A stretch of DNA of 60,676 bases from Methylobacterium goesingense (GTDB taxonomy: Bacteria > Pseudomonadota > Alphaproteobacteria > Rhizobiales > Beijerinckiaceae): the NCBI RefSeq assembly GCF_022179225.1, contig NZ_BPQL01000029.1, positions 1 through 60,676 on the forward strand, in the 5' to 3' direction. Both the position numbers and the translations under genes were made by a program. The first letter of the stretch is position 1. Each line of letters begins with the position of its first letter. Positions 23,878-33,688 of the stretch are shown here, in pieces. Below the pieces are notes generated by a model, which was not told the DNA's origin, did no database searches, and saw nothing but the letters and a program-made list of their open reading frames with translations.

Positions 23878-25358
23878 CCGCGTATCGAAGCGCGGGCGCG
23901 GCTGCGGTCGTGCATCAGACTGTCCGCCGCGATCCGCCCGGATTGCGCCGCCATCGGCACCCCCGGACCCGGATGCACGCTCCCCCCTGCCAGATACAGG
24001 CCCGGGATCTTCGTGCGCGCCCCCGGTCGCTTGAACGAGGCCATCCAGCCATGGGAGGCCCGCCCGTAGAGCGCCCCCGCCGAGCCCGGAAACAACCGGG
24101 CGAAATCCTCCGGCTGGGTCGTCACCGGCTCCGCCGTGTCCGCCAAGGTCAGGCCGCTCGCGCTCAGGCGCCGCCGCATCGTGGTCACGCATGTCTCGAT
24201 CTCCGAGGGGCTGAACGGGCGGGCCGGGGCGTTGGCGAGGCAGAGCAAGCGCTCCGAGCCGTGAGGATGCGGGGCGGCGTCGCTTCGGTCCTGGGCGCAG
24301 ACGTAGATCGTGGGGTCGTCAGGCAGGGTGCCCCGAGCGATCTGTGCGAACTCGGCGGCGTAATCGGCCGAGAAGAACACGGTATGGCGGGCGAGCGGGA
24401 AGCCCTGGGCCCGGGCCGAAAGGCAGAGCGTCACCGCTGAGAGGGAGCGCTCGGAGGCCGGGACCGCGTCCGCCCCCCGGGCAGCCTCGCGACCGAGCAA
24501 GCCCTCGGCGAGGCCCGCGACGTCGGCGTTGCAGATCACCGCGTCGGCGGGAACTCGCTCGCCGTCAGTAAGGTCGACCCCGACCACGCGTCCCCCCGAG
24601 ACGGCGATGCGCCGGGCGGGCGTGGCATAACGGAAGCGGGCGCCGCGCTCGCCGGCTAGGTGCGCCACGGCGTGAGCTAAGCGGCTGAGGCCCCCCGTTA
24701 CGTGCCATACCCCCTGGCTCTCCACATGCGCGACAAGCATCAGGGTGGCGGGTGCTGCGAAGGGCGAGGAGCCGCAATAGGTCGCGTAGCGCCCGAAGAG
24801 CTGACGCAGGCGTGAATCGGCGAAGTAATCGCCGAGTGCGCTCCACAGGCTTGTGAAGGGCTGGATTCTCCAGAGATCGCCAAGACCCGAGAGGCCAGCG
24901 CGCCGGGTCAGGTCGACGGGACTCGGGCGCTCGCCACGGATGAACGGCCCCTCAAGGGTGGCGTAGACCTCTGCTGCTCGAGCGCGGAAGCGACGGTACC
25001 CGTCCCGCTCGCGTGCCCCAGCGAACGTCGCGATCGCGGCCTCGGAGGCCTCCGGCTCGGCCATGAGATCAAGCGTCTCGCCCGGCCGCCAAGTATGGCG
25101 GGCCAGGATCGCAGCTGGTTCGAGTCCGACATGGGCGGCAAGTTCGGCTCCGCACTCCGCGAAAAGTTCGTCGAAGACCCAACGCATAGTAAAGACCGTG
25201 GGCCCGGCCTCTACCGCGCTGACGCCCACAGGAACGCTGCGCATCTTGCCGCCTGGACCGTGCGCCTGCTCCAGCACCGTGACGTCGAGACCCGCATGGG
25301 CGAGCCGTAGGGCAGCCGTGAGGCCTCCGATCCCGGCACCAACGATAACGACCTTCAA
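23835..25358 (-). CDS. crtD: Methoxyneurosporene (1-hydroxycarotenoid 3,4-) dehydrogenase
   Basis: A phytoene-desaturase-type FAD enzyme that introduces the 3,4 double bond of spheroidene-series carotenoids. The 507-residue protein has an N-terminal dinucleotide fold (VVIVGAGIGGLTAALRLAHA) and the C-terminal family signature (GLYLAGGSVHPGPGVPMAAQ). I place the start at a TTG (25358), because GGAG lies at the right distance and it opens directly with KVVIVGAG. Another TTG at 25400 would add 14 residues and overlap the PpsR box. It is transcribed divergently from crtE, with a PpsR-type operator between. Confidence 0.93.
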   Translation of the reverse strand: MKVVIVGAGIGGLTAALRLAHAGLDVTVLEQAHGPGGKMRSVPVGVSAVEAGPTVFTMRWVFDELFAECGAELAAHVGLEPAAILARHTWRPGETLDLMAEPEASEAAIATFAGARERDGYRRFRARAAEVYATLEGPFIRGERPSPVDLTRRAGLSGLGDLWRIQPFTSLWSALGDYFADSRLRQLFGRYATYCGSSPFAAPATLMLVAHVESQGVWHVTGGLSRLAHAVAHLAGERGARFRYATPARRIAVSGGRVVGVDLTDGERVPADAVICNADVAGLAEGLLGREAARGADAVPASERSLSAVTLCLSARAQGFPLARHTVFFSADYAAEFAQIARGTLPDDPTIYVCAQDRSDAAPHPHGSERLLCLANAPARPFSPSEIETCVTTMRRRLSASGLTLADTAEPVTTQPEDFARLFPGSAGALYGRASHGWMASFKRPGARTKIPGLYLAGGSVHPGPGVPMAAQSGRIAADSLMHDRSRARASIRGWIATATSGGTSTP

Positions 25359-25394
25359 CGCTATATCTCCGGCACGCGGAACTGCCTTGACGAT

Positions 25395-25412
25395 TGTCAA
25401 CTAATACTGACA
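25395..25412. promoter_or_regulatory. PpsR/CrtJ operator between crtD and crtE
   Basis: TGTCAACTAATACTGACA is an exact TGT-N12-ACA box. PpsR/CrtJ represses photosynthesis genes under oxygen and light through this motif. The box sits in the divergent promoter region of crtDC and crtEF. Confidence 0.85.
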
Positions 25413-25453
25413 CTCTGAAATTCTAATAACAAGTGACATGGAAGGATCGCCGG

Positions 25454-26323
25454 ATGGACGCCAACCGTCGTATCGAACAGGCGCTGGACACCGCTGTCGC
25501 GCATTTGGAGGCACCGGGCGCTCCGCCCCGCCTCGCAGAGGCCCTGCGTTACGCGGTCTTTCCTGGCGGTCACCGCATTCGGCCGCGTCTTTGTTTGTCC
25601 GTTGCGCGGGCTTGTGGTGACGACGATCCGGCGGCTTCCGATGCGGCGGCGGCGGCGATCGAGCTTCTGCACTGCGCCTCCCTGGTCCACGACGATCTGC
25701 CCTGCTTCGACGATGCACCCCTGCGGCGGGGGCAGCCCTCGGTGCACGCGGCCTTCGGTGAGCCCCTGGCGGTCCTGGCGGGCGATGCCCTGATCGTCTC
25801 GGCCTTCGAGACCCTGGCGCGGGGAGCAGCCCGCAGCCCGAAGCGCCTCGCCGCCCTGGTCGGGCTCGTCGCCCGCGCCGCCGGCTCCCCCGCCGGAATC
25901 GCCGCCGGGCAGGCCTGGGAATCGGAGCCGAACGTGGCGCTCACCGAGTACCAGCAGGCCAAGACCGGCGCGCTGTTCGCCGCCGCGACGGTGACGGGGG
26001 CGGCGGCGGCCGGCGCGCCGTCGCTGCCCTGGCGGCTCCTGGGCGAGTGCCTGGGCGAGGCCTACCAGGTCGCCGACGATCTGCGCGACGTCGCCTGCCG
26101 GCAGGAGGAGGTCGGCAAGCCGGTCGGGCGCGATTCGACCCTCGGGCGGCCGAACGCCGCCGCCCTCCTGGGGATGGGGGGCGCCCTGGCGCGCCTCAGG
26201 CGCCTCGTGCGGGAAGCCATCGAGGTGATTCCCGATTGCCCGGGCGCCGAGACCCTCCGGGCCGAGATCGAAGCGCAGACGCGGCTGTTCCTGCCGGCGA
26301 GCCTCGCGCGGGAGCTGGCCTGA
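25454..26323 (+). CDS. crtE: Geranylgeranyl diphosphate synthase
   Basis: Condenses isopentenyl diphosphate units into GGPP for carotenoids and the bacteriochlorophyll tail. The 289-residue protein carries FPGGHRIRPRLCL, the first aspartate-rich motif as LVHDDLPCFDD (residues about 73-83), and the second as YQVADDLRDV. An ATG at 25433 would add seven residues; 25454 begins the conserved part. The next gene follows after one base, so crtEF are co-transcribed. Confidence 0.93.
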   Translation: MDANRRIEQALDTAVAHLEAPGAPPRLAEALRYAVFPGGHRIRPRLCLSVARACGDDDPAASDAAAAAIELLHCASLVHDDLPCFDDAPLRRGQPSVHAAFGEPLAVLAGDALIVSAFETLARGAARSPKRLAALVGLVARAAGSPAGIAAGQAWESEPNVALTEYQQAKTGALFAAATVTGAAAAGAPSLPWRLLGECLGEAYQVADDLRDVACRQEEVGKPVGRDSTLGRPNAAALLGMGGALARLRRLVREAIEVIPDCPGAETLRAEIEAQTRLFLPASLARELA

Positions 26324-26324
26324 C

Positions 26325-27473
26325 GTGGCGCGGGGCGCCGCGATCGGGACCCCGCGCCCGGCCCCGGGGGAGGGCTGGCGCACCCGCTGGCGCGCCTTCC
26401 GCACCCGCATGGTCGCCGATCCGCGCTTCCAGCGCTGGGCCGCCGGCTTCCCCCTGACCCGGCGCATCGCGCGGGCGAACACCCGCGCGCTGTTCGACCT
26501 CTGCGCGGGCTTCACCTACTCGCAGACCCTGTTCGCCTGCCTGCGTCTCGACCTGTTCGGGGCGCTGGCGCCGGGCCCCCTCGGCCTCGACGGTCTCGCG
26601 GCGCGGATGGGCTTGTCGGCCGAGGCCGCGAGCCGCCTCCTGAAGGCGGCCGCCGCCCTCGGCCTCGTCGCCCCCCTGCCGGACGGGCGCTACGCCCTGG
26701 CGGATCTGGGCGCGGCCCTGATCGGCAACCCCGCCATCGGCCGGATGGTTGAGCACCATGCCATGCTCTACGACGACCTGCGCGATCCCGTCGCCCTCCT
26801 GCGCGGAGAGGCGGGGCCGACCCGGCTCGCCGCCTACTGGCCCTATGCCGGGCAGGACGGCACCACCCTCGGGGCGGAGGCGGTGGCCCCCTATGGCGGG
26901 CTCATGGCCGCCTCGCAGGCGCTGATCGCGCAGGACATTCTCGAGGCCTACCCGCTGATCCGGCACCGCTGCCTGATGGATGTCGGCGGCGGGGAGGGCG
27001 CCTTCCTGACGGCGGCGGCGCGCGCGGCCCCGCACCTCCAACTCCGGCTGTTCGACCTGCCGGCGGTGGCCGCCCGGGCGCAGGCCCATCTCGACCGGGA
27101 GGGCCTCGCCGACCGGGCGCGGGCGATCGGCGGCAGCTTCCTCGCCGGCCCGCTGCCAGCGGGCGCCGACGCGATCTCCCTGGTGCGCGTGGTGCACGAC
27201 CACGACGATGAACAGGTGCGCATCATGCTGCGCGCGGCCCGGGTCGCGCTCCCGCAGCATGCGGCGCTCATCATCGCCGAACCGATGAGCGGCACGCCCG
27301 GCGCCGAGCCGATCACCGACGCGTATTTCGGGTTCTACCTGCTGGCGATGGGGACCGGCCGCTGCCGGACCGTGGCCGAGCTGACGGCCCTGCTGCACGA
27401 GGCCGGCTTCACGAAGGTCCGCGAGATGCCGACCCGACGCCCGCTGCTGGCGCGCGTACTTGTGTCAACCTGA
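26325..27473 (+). CDS. crtF: Hydroxyneurosporene O-methyltransferase
   Basis: Transfers a methyl group from SAM to the 1-hydroxy group of carotenoids. The 382-residue protein begins at a GTG one base after crtE. It has an N-terminal winged-helix dimerisation domain (LGLDGLAARMGLSAEAASRL) and a C-terminal Rossmann fold, with the SAM motif LMDVGGGEGAFL (about 217-228) and the acidic DLPAV. The LVRVVHDHDDEQV segment fits the active-site His region of O-methyltransferases. Confidence 0.92.
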   Translation: MARGAAIGTPRPAPGEGWRTRWRAFRTRMVADPRFQRWAAGFPLTRRIARANTRALFDLCAGFTYSQTLFACLRLDLFGALAPGPLGLDGLAARMGLSAEAASRLLKAAAALGLVAPLPDGRYALADLGAALIGNPAIGRMVEHHAMLYDDLRDPVALLRGEAGPTRLAAYWPYAGQDGTTLGAEAVAPYGGLMAASQALIAQDILEAYPLIRHRCLMDVGGGEGAFLTAAARAAPHLQLRLFDLPAVAARAQAHLDREGLADRARAIGGSFLAGPLPAGADAISLVRVVHDHDDEQVRIMLRAARVALPQHAALIIAEPMSGTPGAEPITDAYFGFYLLAMGTGRCRTVAELTALLHEAGFTKVREMPTRRPLLARVLVST

Positions 27474-27480
27474 GTTGACG
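27463..27480. promoter_or_regulatory. Imperfect PpsR box at the end of crtF
   Basis: TGT-N12-ACG with inner palindrome GTCAAC/GTTGAC, lying across the crtF stop codon. It is 70 bp upstream of an exact box (27533). Paired boxes are typical before bchC. Confidence 0.6.
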
Positions 27481-27532
27481 AAAACGGCGAATTCCACGCC
27501 CGTTCAGGTAATTTCAGATTGACGTAGAAAAG

Positions 27533-27550
27533 TGTCTATCTAGGATGACA
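27533..27550. promoter_or_regulatory. PpsR/CrtJ operator upstream of bchC
   Basis: TGT-N12-ACA (TGTCTATCTAGGATGACA), 54 bp before the bchC ATG. It should control the bchCXYZ-puf transcript in concert with the box at 27463. Confidence 0.8.
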
Positions 27551-27603
27551 CATCAGATCCGGCGCGAACCGGATCGAATGCCGGGACAGGGAGGAGAGGC
27601 TCG

Positions 27604-28539
27604 ATGAACGCACAGGCCGTCATCCTCCATCGTCCCGGTCAGATCGCCCTCGAGACCCTGGCCCTCGATGCTCCGACCCCGGCCGACGCCGTGGTGGCGA
27701 TTCGCTGGAGCGGGATCAGCACCGGCACGGAGCGCCTGCTCTGGTCGGGCCGGATGCCCGACTTTCCCGGCATGGGCTACCCGCTGGTGCCGGGCTACGA
27801 ATCGGTCGGCGAGGTCGTGGAGGCCGGCGCCGAATCCGGATTGCGCGCGGGACAGACCGTGTTCGTCCCCGGCGCCCGCTGCTTCGGTCCGGTGCGGGGT
27901 CTCTTCGGCGGCGCGGCCTCGCACCTCGTCAGCGCCGGCGCCCGCCTCGTACCCATCGATTCCTGTCTCGCCGAGCGCGGCACCCTGATCGCACTCGCGG
28001 CGACCGCCCATCATGCGCTGGTCGGCATCGACCTCGCCCGGCCGCTCCTCGTCGTCGGCCACGGGGTGCTGGGGCGCCTCGTCGCCCGCATCGCCACGGC
28101 CCTCGGCGGTGATCCGCAGGTCTGGGAGACCGTGCCGGTGCGCCGGCAGGGTGCGGAAGGCTACGCCGTGCGCGCCCCCGAGGACGATGCCCGGCGCGAC
28201 TACGCCACGGTTCTCGACGTCAGCGGCGATGCCGGGATTCTCGATGCCGGAATCGCCCGCCTCGCGCCCGGCGGCGAGATCGTGCTCGCGGGCTTCTACG
28301 AGGCCCGGCTCGCCTTCGATTTCGCCCCCGCCTTCCTGCGGGAGGCCCGCATCCGGGTCGCGGCCCAGTGGCGGCCCGAGGATCTCGCCGCGACCCTGGC
28401 GCTGATCGAGGCGGACCGCCTCGCCCTCGACGGCCTCATCACCCACCGGCGTCCGGCGGACGCCGCTCCGGACGCCTATCGCACGGCCTTCGGCGATGCC
28501 GAATGCCTGAAGATGATCCTGGATTGGAGAGCCGCATGA
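27604..28539 (+). CDS. bchC: 3-hydroxyethyl bacteriochlorophyllide a dehydrogenase
   Basis: Oxidises the C3 hydroxyethyl to the acetyl group during bacteriochlorophyll a synthesis. The 311-residue protein is a zinc-alcohol-dehydrogenase-like medium-chain reductase. It has the N-terminal ISTGTERLLWSGRMP and VPGYESVGEV of BchC, and a nucleotide-binding segment (LLVVGHGVLGRLVARI, residues about 148-163). A GGAGGAGAGG ribosome site precedes the ATG. The stop overlaps the bchX start by four bases. Confidence 0.95.
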   Translation: MNAQAVILHRPGQIALETLALDAPTPADAVVAIRWSGISTGTERLLWSGRMPDFPGMGYPLVPGYESVGEVVEAGAESGLRAGQTVFVPGARCFGPVRGLFGGAASHLVSAGARLVPIDSCLAERGTLIALAATAHHALVGIDLARPLLVVGHGVLGRLVARIATALGGDPQVWETVPVRRQGAEGYAVRAPEDDARRDYATVLDVSGDAGILDAGIARLAPGGEIVLAGFYEARLAFDFAPAFLREARIRVAAQWRPEDLAATLALIEADRLALDGLITHRRPADAAPDAYRTAFGDAECLKMILDWRAA

Positions 28540-29552
28540 ACATCCAGCTGAAGTCGATGCAGCTGAACGGCGGCGCCCTGACGGCTTCCGAGGCGCTGCG
28601 CGCCGAGGCCGGCATCGAGCCGGACCCCGTGCCGGTCAAGGCCACCAAGGAGACGCAGATCATCGCGATCTACGGCAAGGGCGGCATCGGCAAGTCGTTC
28701 ACCCTGGCCAATCTCAGCTACATGATGGCTCAGCAGGGCAAGAAGGTCCTGCTCATCGGGTGCGACCCGAAGAGCGACACCACCTCGCTCCTGTTCGGCG
28801 GCCGGGCCTGCCCGACCATCATCGAGACCTCCACCAAGAAGAAGCTCGCGGGCGAGCAGGTCGCCATCGGCGACGTCTGCTTCAAGCGCGACGGCGTCTA
28901 CGCCATGGAGCTCGGCGGCCCGGAGGTCGGGCGCGGCTGCGGCGGGCGCGGCATCATCCACGGCTTCGAACTTTTGGAGAAGCTCGGCTTCCACGAATGG
29001 GGCTTCGACTACGTCCTGCTCGACTTCCTGGGCGACGTGGTCTGCGGCGGCTTCGGCCTGCCGATCGCCCGCGACATGTGCCAGAAGGTCATCGTCGTCG
29101 GCTCGAACGACTTGCAGTCGCTCTATGTGGCCAACAACGTCTGCTCGGCGGTGGAATACTTCCGCAAGCTCGGCGGCAATGTCGGGGTCGGCGGCCTCGT
29201 CATCAACAAGGACGACGGTACCGGCGAGGCCCAGGCCTTCGCGCAAGCCGTCGGTATCCCGGTCCTGGCCTCGATCCCGGCCCACGACGACATCCGCAAG
29301 AAGAGCGCGAATTACGAGATCATCGGCCGGCCGGAGAGCCCCTGGGGCTCGCTCTTCGCGGATCTCGCGCAGAACGTCCACGACGCGGCCGCCAACCACC
29401 CGACGCCGCTCTCCCAGGACGGGCTGCTCGGCCTGTTCAAGGGCGAGGCCGTCGGCCGGGGCGTCACCCTGGTGCCCGCCACCTTCGAGGACATGTGCGG
29501 CACGACCCAGGTCGTGAAGCCGTCCCTCGAAGTCGTCTACGACGAGGTCTGA
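28536..29552 (+). CDS. bchX: Chlorophyllide a reductase iron protein, subunit X
   Basis: The ATP-dependent electron donor of chlorophyllide a reductase, a nitrogenase-like enzyme that reduces ring B. The 338-residue NifH-type protein has a P-loop YGKGGIGKSFTLANLS and the switch region GCDPKSDTTSL. The 4Fe-4S ligands Cys occur in GGPEVGRGCGGRGI and DVVCGGFGLP. It starts at an ATG overlapping the bchC stop. It works with BchY and BchZ, encoded next. Confidence 0.97.
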   Translation: MNIQLKSMQLNGGALTASEALRAEAGIEPDPVPVKATKETQIIAIYGKGGIGKSFTLANLSYMMAQQGKKVLLIGCDPKSDTTSLLFGGRACPTIIETSTKKKLAGEQVAIGDVCFKRDGVYAMELGGPEVGRGCGGRGIIHGFELLEKLGFHEWGFDYVLLDFLGDVVCGGFGLPIARDMCQKVIVVGSNDLQSLYVANNVCSAVEYFRKLGGNVGVGGLVINKDDGTGEAQAFAQAVGIPVLASIPAHDDIRKKSANYEIIGRPESPWGSLFADLAQNVHDAAANHPTPLSQDGLLGLFKGEAVGRGVTLVPATFEDMCGTTQVVKPSLEVVYDEV

Positions 29553-29558
29553 CGCATC

Positions 29559-31154
29559 ATGGCCGTCACCCTCGACATCGCGGATCTTCGGGCGCGCCAG
29601 ACCCTTCGCGCCGGCAACGAGCGCCCGGCCTCGGCCCTGGCGCCCGTCGCGGCCCCGGCCGAGGTGGTGAACCTCGCCGCCGCGAAGGAGGACGGCCTGG
29701 GCTGTCATTCCGGTAAGGCCACGATGCGGGCGGCCGCCGAGGCCGCCGGGATGTCCGATACGCTGGATCAACTCCGGAAAGACTACCCGACGGGGCCGCA
29801 CGACCAGCCCCAGAGCATGTGCCCGGCCTTCGGTAGCTTGCGCGTCGGGCTGCGGATGCGGCGCACGGCGACGATCCTGTCGGGCTCCGCCTGCTGCGTC
29901 TACGGCCTGACCTTCACGGCGCATTTCTACGGCGCCAAGCGGAGCGTGGGCTACGTGCCCTTCAACTCCGAGACCCTGGTCACCGGCAAGCTGTTCGAGG
30001 ACATCCGCGAAGCGGTGTTCCAGGTGGCCAAGCCCGCCGATTACGACGCCGTCGTCGTCATCAACCTGTGCGTGCCCACGGCTTCCGGCGTCCCCTTGCG
30101 CCTCCTGCCCAAGGAGATCGACGGGGTCCGGATCATCGGCATCGACGTGCCGGGCTTCGGGGTCCCCACCCATGCCGAGGCCAAGGACGTGCTGGCCGGG
30201 GCGATGCTGAAATTCGCCCGCGGGGAGGCCGAGCAGGGCCCCGTCCAGGCGCCCCGCGCCGGCCGGGCCGAGCGCCCCACCGTGGCGCTGCTGGGCGAGA
30301 TGTTCCCCGCCGACCCGGTGGTGATCGGCGGTCTCCTCGAGCCGCTGGGGCTGGCGGCCGGTCCCGTCGTGCCGACGCGCGAATGGCGCGAGCTCTACGC
30401 GGCCCTCGACTGTACCGCCGTGGCGGCGATCCACCCCTTCTACACCGCCTCGCTGCGCGAGTTCTCCGCCGCCGGGCGGCCCATCGTCGGCTCGGCGCCG
30501 GTCGGGCACGACGGCACCGCCGACTGGCTGGACCGCATCGGCGAGGCCTGCGCCGTGCCCCGCGCCACCGTCGAGGCCGCCAAGAACCGCTTCCTGCCCA
30601 TGATCGCGGGGGCGCTCGCCGCCAACCCGATCCGGGGGCGGATCACGCTCTCGGGTTACGAGGGCTCGGAACTCCTGGTCGGACGCCTCCTCGTCGAGAG
30701 CGGCGCGGACCTGCGCTACGTGGGCACCGCCTGCCCGCGCACGCCCCATTCGGAGGCCGACCGCGACTGGCTCGAGGCCCACGGCGTCACCGTGCGCTAC
30801 CGCGCCTCCCTGGAGGACGATCTCGCCGCCCTCATGGATGTGCGGCCGGATCTCGCCATCGGCACCACGCCGGTGGTGCAGAAGGCCAAGGCGCTCGGGC
30901 TCCCGGCCCTCTACTTCACCAACCTGATCTCGGCCCGTCCGCTCATGGGCGTGGCCGGCGCCGGGTCCCTCGCCAAGGTGATCAACGCGGCCCTCGGCAA
31001 CCGCGCGCGCTTCGACGCCATGCGGGATTTCTTCGACGGGGTCGGCACGGGTCACGCCGCCGGCATCTGGGAGGACGTGCCCAAGCTCCGCAAGGCGGTG
31101 GCGAGCCCCCGTCGCGAAAAACCCGCTCATGATCCGATCGGGGAGATGGCCTGA
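29559..31154 (+). CDS. bchY: Chlorophyllide a reductase subunit Y
   Basis: One of the two catalytic subunits of chlorophyllide a reductase (531 residues). It shows the conserved cysteines of NifD-like proteins in [21 protein letters not shown] and [10 protein letters not shown], which hold the shared iron-sulphur cluster with BchZ. It follows bchX by six bases, and its stop overlaps bchZ by one base (TGATG). It forms a heterotetramer with BchZ in the cytoplasm. Confidence 0.96.
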   Translation: MAVTLDIADLRARQTLRAGNERPASALAPVAAPAEVVNLAAAKEDGLGCHSGKATMRAAAEAAGMSDTLDQLRKDYPTGPHDQPQSMCPAFGSLRVGLRMRRTATILSGSACCVYGLTFTAHFYGAKRSVGYVPFNSETLVTGKLFEDIREAVFQVAKPADYDAVVVINLCVPTASGVPLRLLPKEIDGVRIIGIDVPGFGVPTHAEAKDVLAGAMLKFARGEAEQGPVQAPRAGRAERPTVALLGEMFPADPVVIGGLLEPLGLAAGPVVPTREWRELYAALDCTAVAAIHPFYTASLREFSAAGRPIVGSAPVGHDGTADWLDRIGEACAVPRATVEAAKNRFLPMIAGALAANPIRGRITLSGYEGSELLVGRLLVESGADLRYVGTACPRTPHSEADRDWLEAHGVTVRYRASLEDDLAALMDVRPDLAIGTTPVVQKAKALGLPALYFTNLISARPLMGVAGAGSLAKVINAALGNRARFDAMRDFFDGVGTGHAAGIWEDVPKLRKAVASPRREKPAHDPIGEMA

Positions 31155-32620
31155 TGCTCGTCCTCGATCACGACCGGGCCGGCGGCTACTGGGGCGCCGT
31201 CTACGTCTTCACCGCCATCAAGGGGTTGCAGGTCGTCATCGACGGTCCGGTGGGCTGCGAGAACCTGCCCGTCACCTCGGTGCTGCACTACACCGATGCC
31301 CTGCCGCCGCACGAGCTGCCCATCGTGGTCACGGGGCTGGCGGAGGAGGAACTCGGCCGGCACGGCACCGAGGCCGCGATGAAGCGGGCGCACGCCACCC
31401 TCGACCCGGCCCAGCCGAGCGTGGTGGTGACGGGCTCCATCGCCGAGATGATCGGCGGCGGCGTCACCCCCGAGGGGACCAACCTCCAGCGCTTCCTGCC
31501 GCGCACCATCGACGAGGACCAGTGGCAGACCGCCGACCGGGCCATGTCCTGGCTCTGGCAGGAATACGGCGCCAAGCGCTTCGCCAAGAAGGGCATCCCG
31601 GCCCGGCCGCAGCGCCAGGAGGGCGTAAAGCCCCGGGTGAACCTGATCGGGCCCGCCTACGGCACCTTCAACATGCCCTCGGACCTCGCCGAGATCCGCC
31701 GCCTGGTCGAGGGCATCGGCGCCGAGGTGAACCTCGTATTCCCCCTCGGCTCGCATCTGGCCGACGTACCGGCGCTCGTGAACGCGGACGCCAACATCTG
31801 CCTCTATCGCGAGTTCGGCCGCCTGCTCTGCGAAGCCCTGGAGCGTCCCTACTTTCAGGCGCCCATCGGCATCCATTCCACGACGCGGTTCCTGCGGGCG
31901 CTGGGCGAAGCGCTCGGCCTCGACCCCGAGCCGTTCATCGAGCGCGAGAAGCACACCACCATCAAGCCGGTCTGGGATCTCTGGCGCTCGGTGACGCAGG
32001 ATTTCTTCGGCACCGCGAGCTTCGGCATCGTGGCCTCCGAGACCTACGCGCGGGGCGTCCGGCACTTCCTCGAGGACGAGATGGGCCTGCCCTGCCATTT
32101 TGCGGAATCCCGCAAGGCCGGCGCCAAGACCGACAACGCCGCCATCCGCGAGATGATCGCCAAGAACCCGCCGCTGGTGCTGTTCGGCTCGTTCAACGAG
32201 CGGATGTACGCGGCCGAATGCGGCGCCCGCGCGGTGTTCGTGCCGGCTTCCTTCCCGGGCGCCATCATCCGGCGGCACACGGGCACGCCCTTCATGGGGT
32301 TCTCCGGGGCGACCTACCTCGTCCAGGAGGTCTGCAACGCGCTCTTCGACATGCTCTTCCACATCCTGCCGCTCGCCCGCGACATGGACAAGGTCGAGGC
32401 GACTCCGGCCCGGCTCCACCGCGAGCTGCCCTGGGACGAGGCGGCGCGTGCCCGCCTGGACGAACTCGTCGAGGCGCATCCGGTGCTGGTGCGGATCTCG
32501 GCCGCCAAGCGCCTGCGCGATGCCGCCGAGCGGGCGGCGCGCCAGGCCGGCGCGGGCCGGGTCGTCCCGGACCATGTCGAGCGCGCCCGCGCCGAGGCGA
32601 GCCTCGGAGCCGCCGCATGA
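31154..32620 (+). CDS. bchZ: Chlorophyllide a reductase subunit Z
   Basis: The second catalytic subunit (488 residues), NifK-like. Its N-terminal [20 protein letters not shown] and [14 protein letters not shown] carry the cluster cysteine. Its mid region [19 protein letters not shown] and C-terminal [20 protein letters not shown] match BchZ. Its stop overlaps an ATG (32617) in the pufQ frame. Together with BchX and BchY it converts chlorins to bacteriochlorins. Confidence 0.96.
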   Translation: MLVLDHDRAGGYWGAVYVFTAIKGLQVVIDGPVGCENLPVTSVLHYTDALPPHELPIVVTGLAEEELGRHGTEAAMKRAHATLDPAQPSVVVTGSIAEMIGGGVTPEGTNLQRFLPRTIDEDQWQTADRAMSWLWQEYGAKRFAKKGIPARPQRQEGVKPRVNLIGPAYGTFNMPSDLAEIRRLVEGIGAEVNLVFPLGSHLADVPALVNADANICLYREFGRLLCEALERPYFQAPIGIHSTTRFLRALGEALGLDPEPFIEREKHTTIKPVWDLWRSVTQDFFGTASFGIVASETYARGVRHFLEDEMGLPCHFAESRKAGAKTDNAAIREMIAKNPPLVLFGSFNERMYAAECGARAVFVPASFPGAIIRRHTGTPFMGFSGATYLVQEVCNALFDMLFHILPLARDMDKVEATPARLHRELPWDEAARARLDELVEAHPVLVRISAAKRLRDAAERAARQAGAGRVVPDHVERARAEASLGAAA

Positions 32621-32739
32621 GCGCCGGCCACCATTCCCTTTCCGGCTGGATCGGCGCGGCGCCGTCCAGCCGGTCGATGCCGACCCCGCGCGTCCTCGCA
32701 AGGACGCGTCCCGCCGCGGAACGCCAGGAGAGAGATCCC

Positions 32740-32955
32740 ATGCAACGTTCGCTGAATCCGGTGTCGCGCCTGCATCAGGACGAGGTCCAGGCCCGGATCC
32801 TCCTGGCCACGACCTACCCGTTCTTCCTCGCCGCCGCCGTGGTGCAGCGCGTGCTGCCGCAGGCGCGCAGCGCCGTCGCCCAGCCGCGCCGCTCGGTCTT
32901 CGCCGAGGCGCGGGCCATGGCCGTCTCGGCGATCCCCTTCGTCTTCATGGGGTGA
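32740..32955 (+). CDS. pufQ: PufQ, bacteriochlorophyll assembly protein
   Basis: A 71-residue protein with one membrane helix (about 22-41), preceded by the conserved [20 protein letters not shown]. PufQ aids bacteriochlorophyll supply for LH1 and reaction-centre assembly. An in-frame ATG at 32617 overlaps the bchZ stop and would give 112 residues. The shorter start is chosen for its strong AGGAGAG site and for matching the usual PufQ length. Confidence 0.88.
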   Translation: MQRSLNPVSRLHQDEVQARILLATTYPFFLAAAVVQRVLPQARSAVAQPRRSVFAEARAMAVSAIPFVFMG

Positions 32956-33155
32956 TGCCCCCCGGAGCGCGCCGCCCGCGCGGCGCCGCTGCCCACCTGT
33001 TTGCCCCTCGGGCCGAGGCGTCACGCCCGGCCCCCGACCGACCTCCCGTCCGAACAGGCGGGAAGGACCGCCTCGAGCCGCGCCGCGCGGCCCGAGGCGC
33101 ACCCCGCCGTCTCCCGATCCGCGGGCGCGGCCAGTCACAGCGGAGGTTTGAACCG

Positions 33156-33377
33156 ATGGCCAATGGCATTGTCGAGAAACCGAGCAGCCTGTCCGGGCTG
33201 ACGGAACCGGAAGCCAAGGAGTTCCACGCGATCTTCTTGACGAGCTTCATCATCTTCACGGCGATCGCCGTGGTCGCCCACATCCTCGTGTGGCTGTGGC
33301 GCCCGTGGCTGCCCGGACCGAAGGGCTACGCCGCCCTCGAGACGGCGGCCCAGGGCGTCGTCTCCCTGCTCTCCTGA
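33156..33377 (+). CDS. pufB: Light-harvesting 1 beta polypeptide
   Basis: A 73-residue LH1 antenna subunit. It has the beta-type N-terminus ([20 protein letters not shown]), with the conserved His in EFH, a single helix, and the bacteriochlorophyll-ligating His of [18 protein letters not shown] site precedes the ATG. The C-terminus is longer than usual by about 20 residues. It is followed by pufA after 14 bp. Confidence 0.95.
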   Translation: MANGIVEKPSSLSGLTEPEAKEFHAIFLTSFIIFTAIAVVAHILVWLWRPWLPGPKGYAALETAAQGVVSLLS

Positions 33378-33391
33378 GAAGGACCCTCATC

Positions 33392-33580
33392 ATGCACAAG
33401 GTCTGGCTTCTCTTCGATCCGCGTCGCACCCTCGTGGCGCTCTTCACCTTCCTGTTCGTCCTGGCGCTGCTGATCCACTTCATCCTGCTCAGCACCGACC
33501 GGTTCAACTGGCTGGAAGGCCCCAAGGCGCCGCGCGCGGCCAACGCGCAGACGCTGGTTCTGCCGACGATGCCCGCCTGA
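33392..33580 (+). CDS. pufA: Light-harvesting 1 alpha polypeptide
   Basis: A 62-residue LH1 alpha subunit. It has the N-terminal [13 protein letters not shown], a single membrane helix, and the ligating His in [10 protein letters not shown], followed by FNWLEG. It pairs with PufB to form the ring around the reaction centre. A hairpin follows before pufL. Confidence 0.95.
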   Translation: MHKVWLLFDPRRTLVALFTFLFVLALLIHFILLSTDRFNWLEGPKAPRAANAQTLVLPTMPA

Positions 33581-33625
33581 CCGGGCCGGCATCCAGAGCA
33601 GAATACCCCGAACACGGATGATCGG

Positions 33626-33647
33626 CGGGCTGGCCACGAGCCACCCG
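33626..33647 (+). promoter_or_regulatory. Intercistronic hairpin between pufA and pufL
   Basis: CGGG-c-TGGC, loop cacga, GCCA-CCCG. In Rhodobacter a hairpin here stabilises the pufBA part of the message over pufLM, giving excess antenna. The location fits the same role. Confidence 0.55.
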
Positions 33648-33688
33648 TCGGCCATCGCCAAAGAGCGTGGTGGGCCTGGGAGGTCGCG

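Noticed and set aside
24900..25400. CRISPR-like or clustered repeats
   Set aside because: I saw no spaced identical direct repeats here or elsewhere in the window.
28476..31130. 884-codon minus-strand open frame opposite bchX/bchY
   Set aside because: It mirrors two well-identified genes and shows no protein-like motifs; its length is a GC-composition effect.
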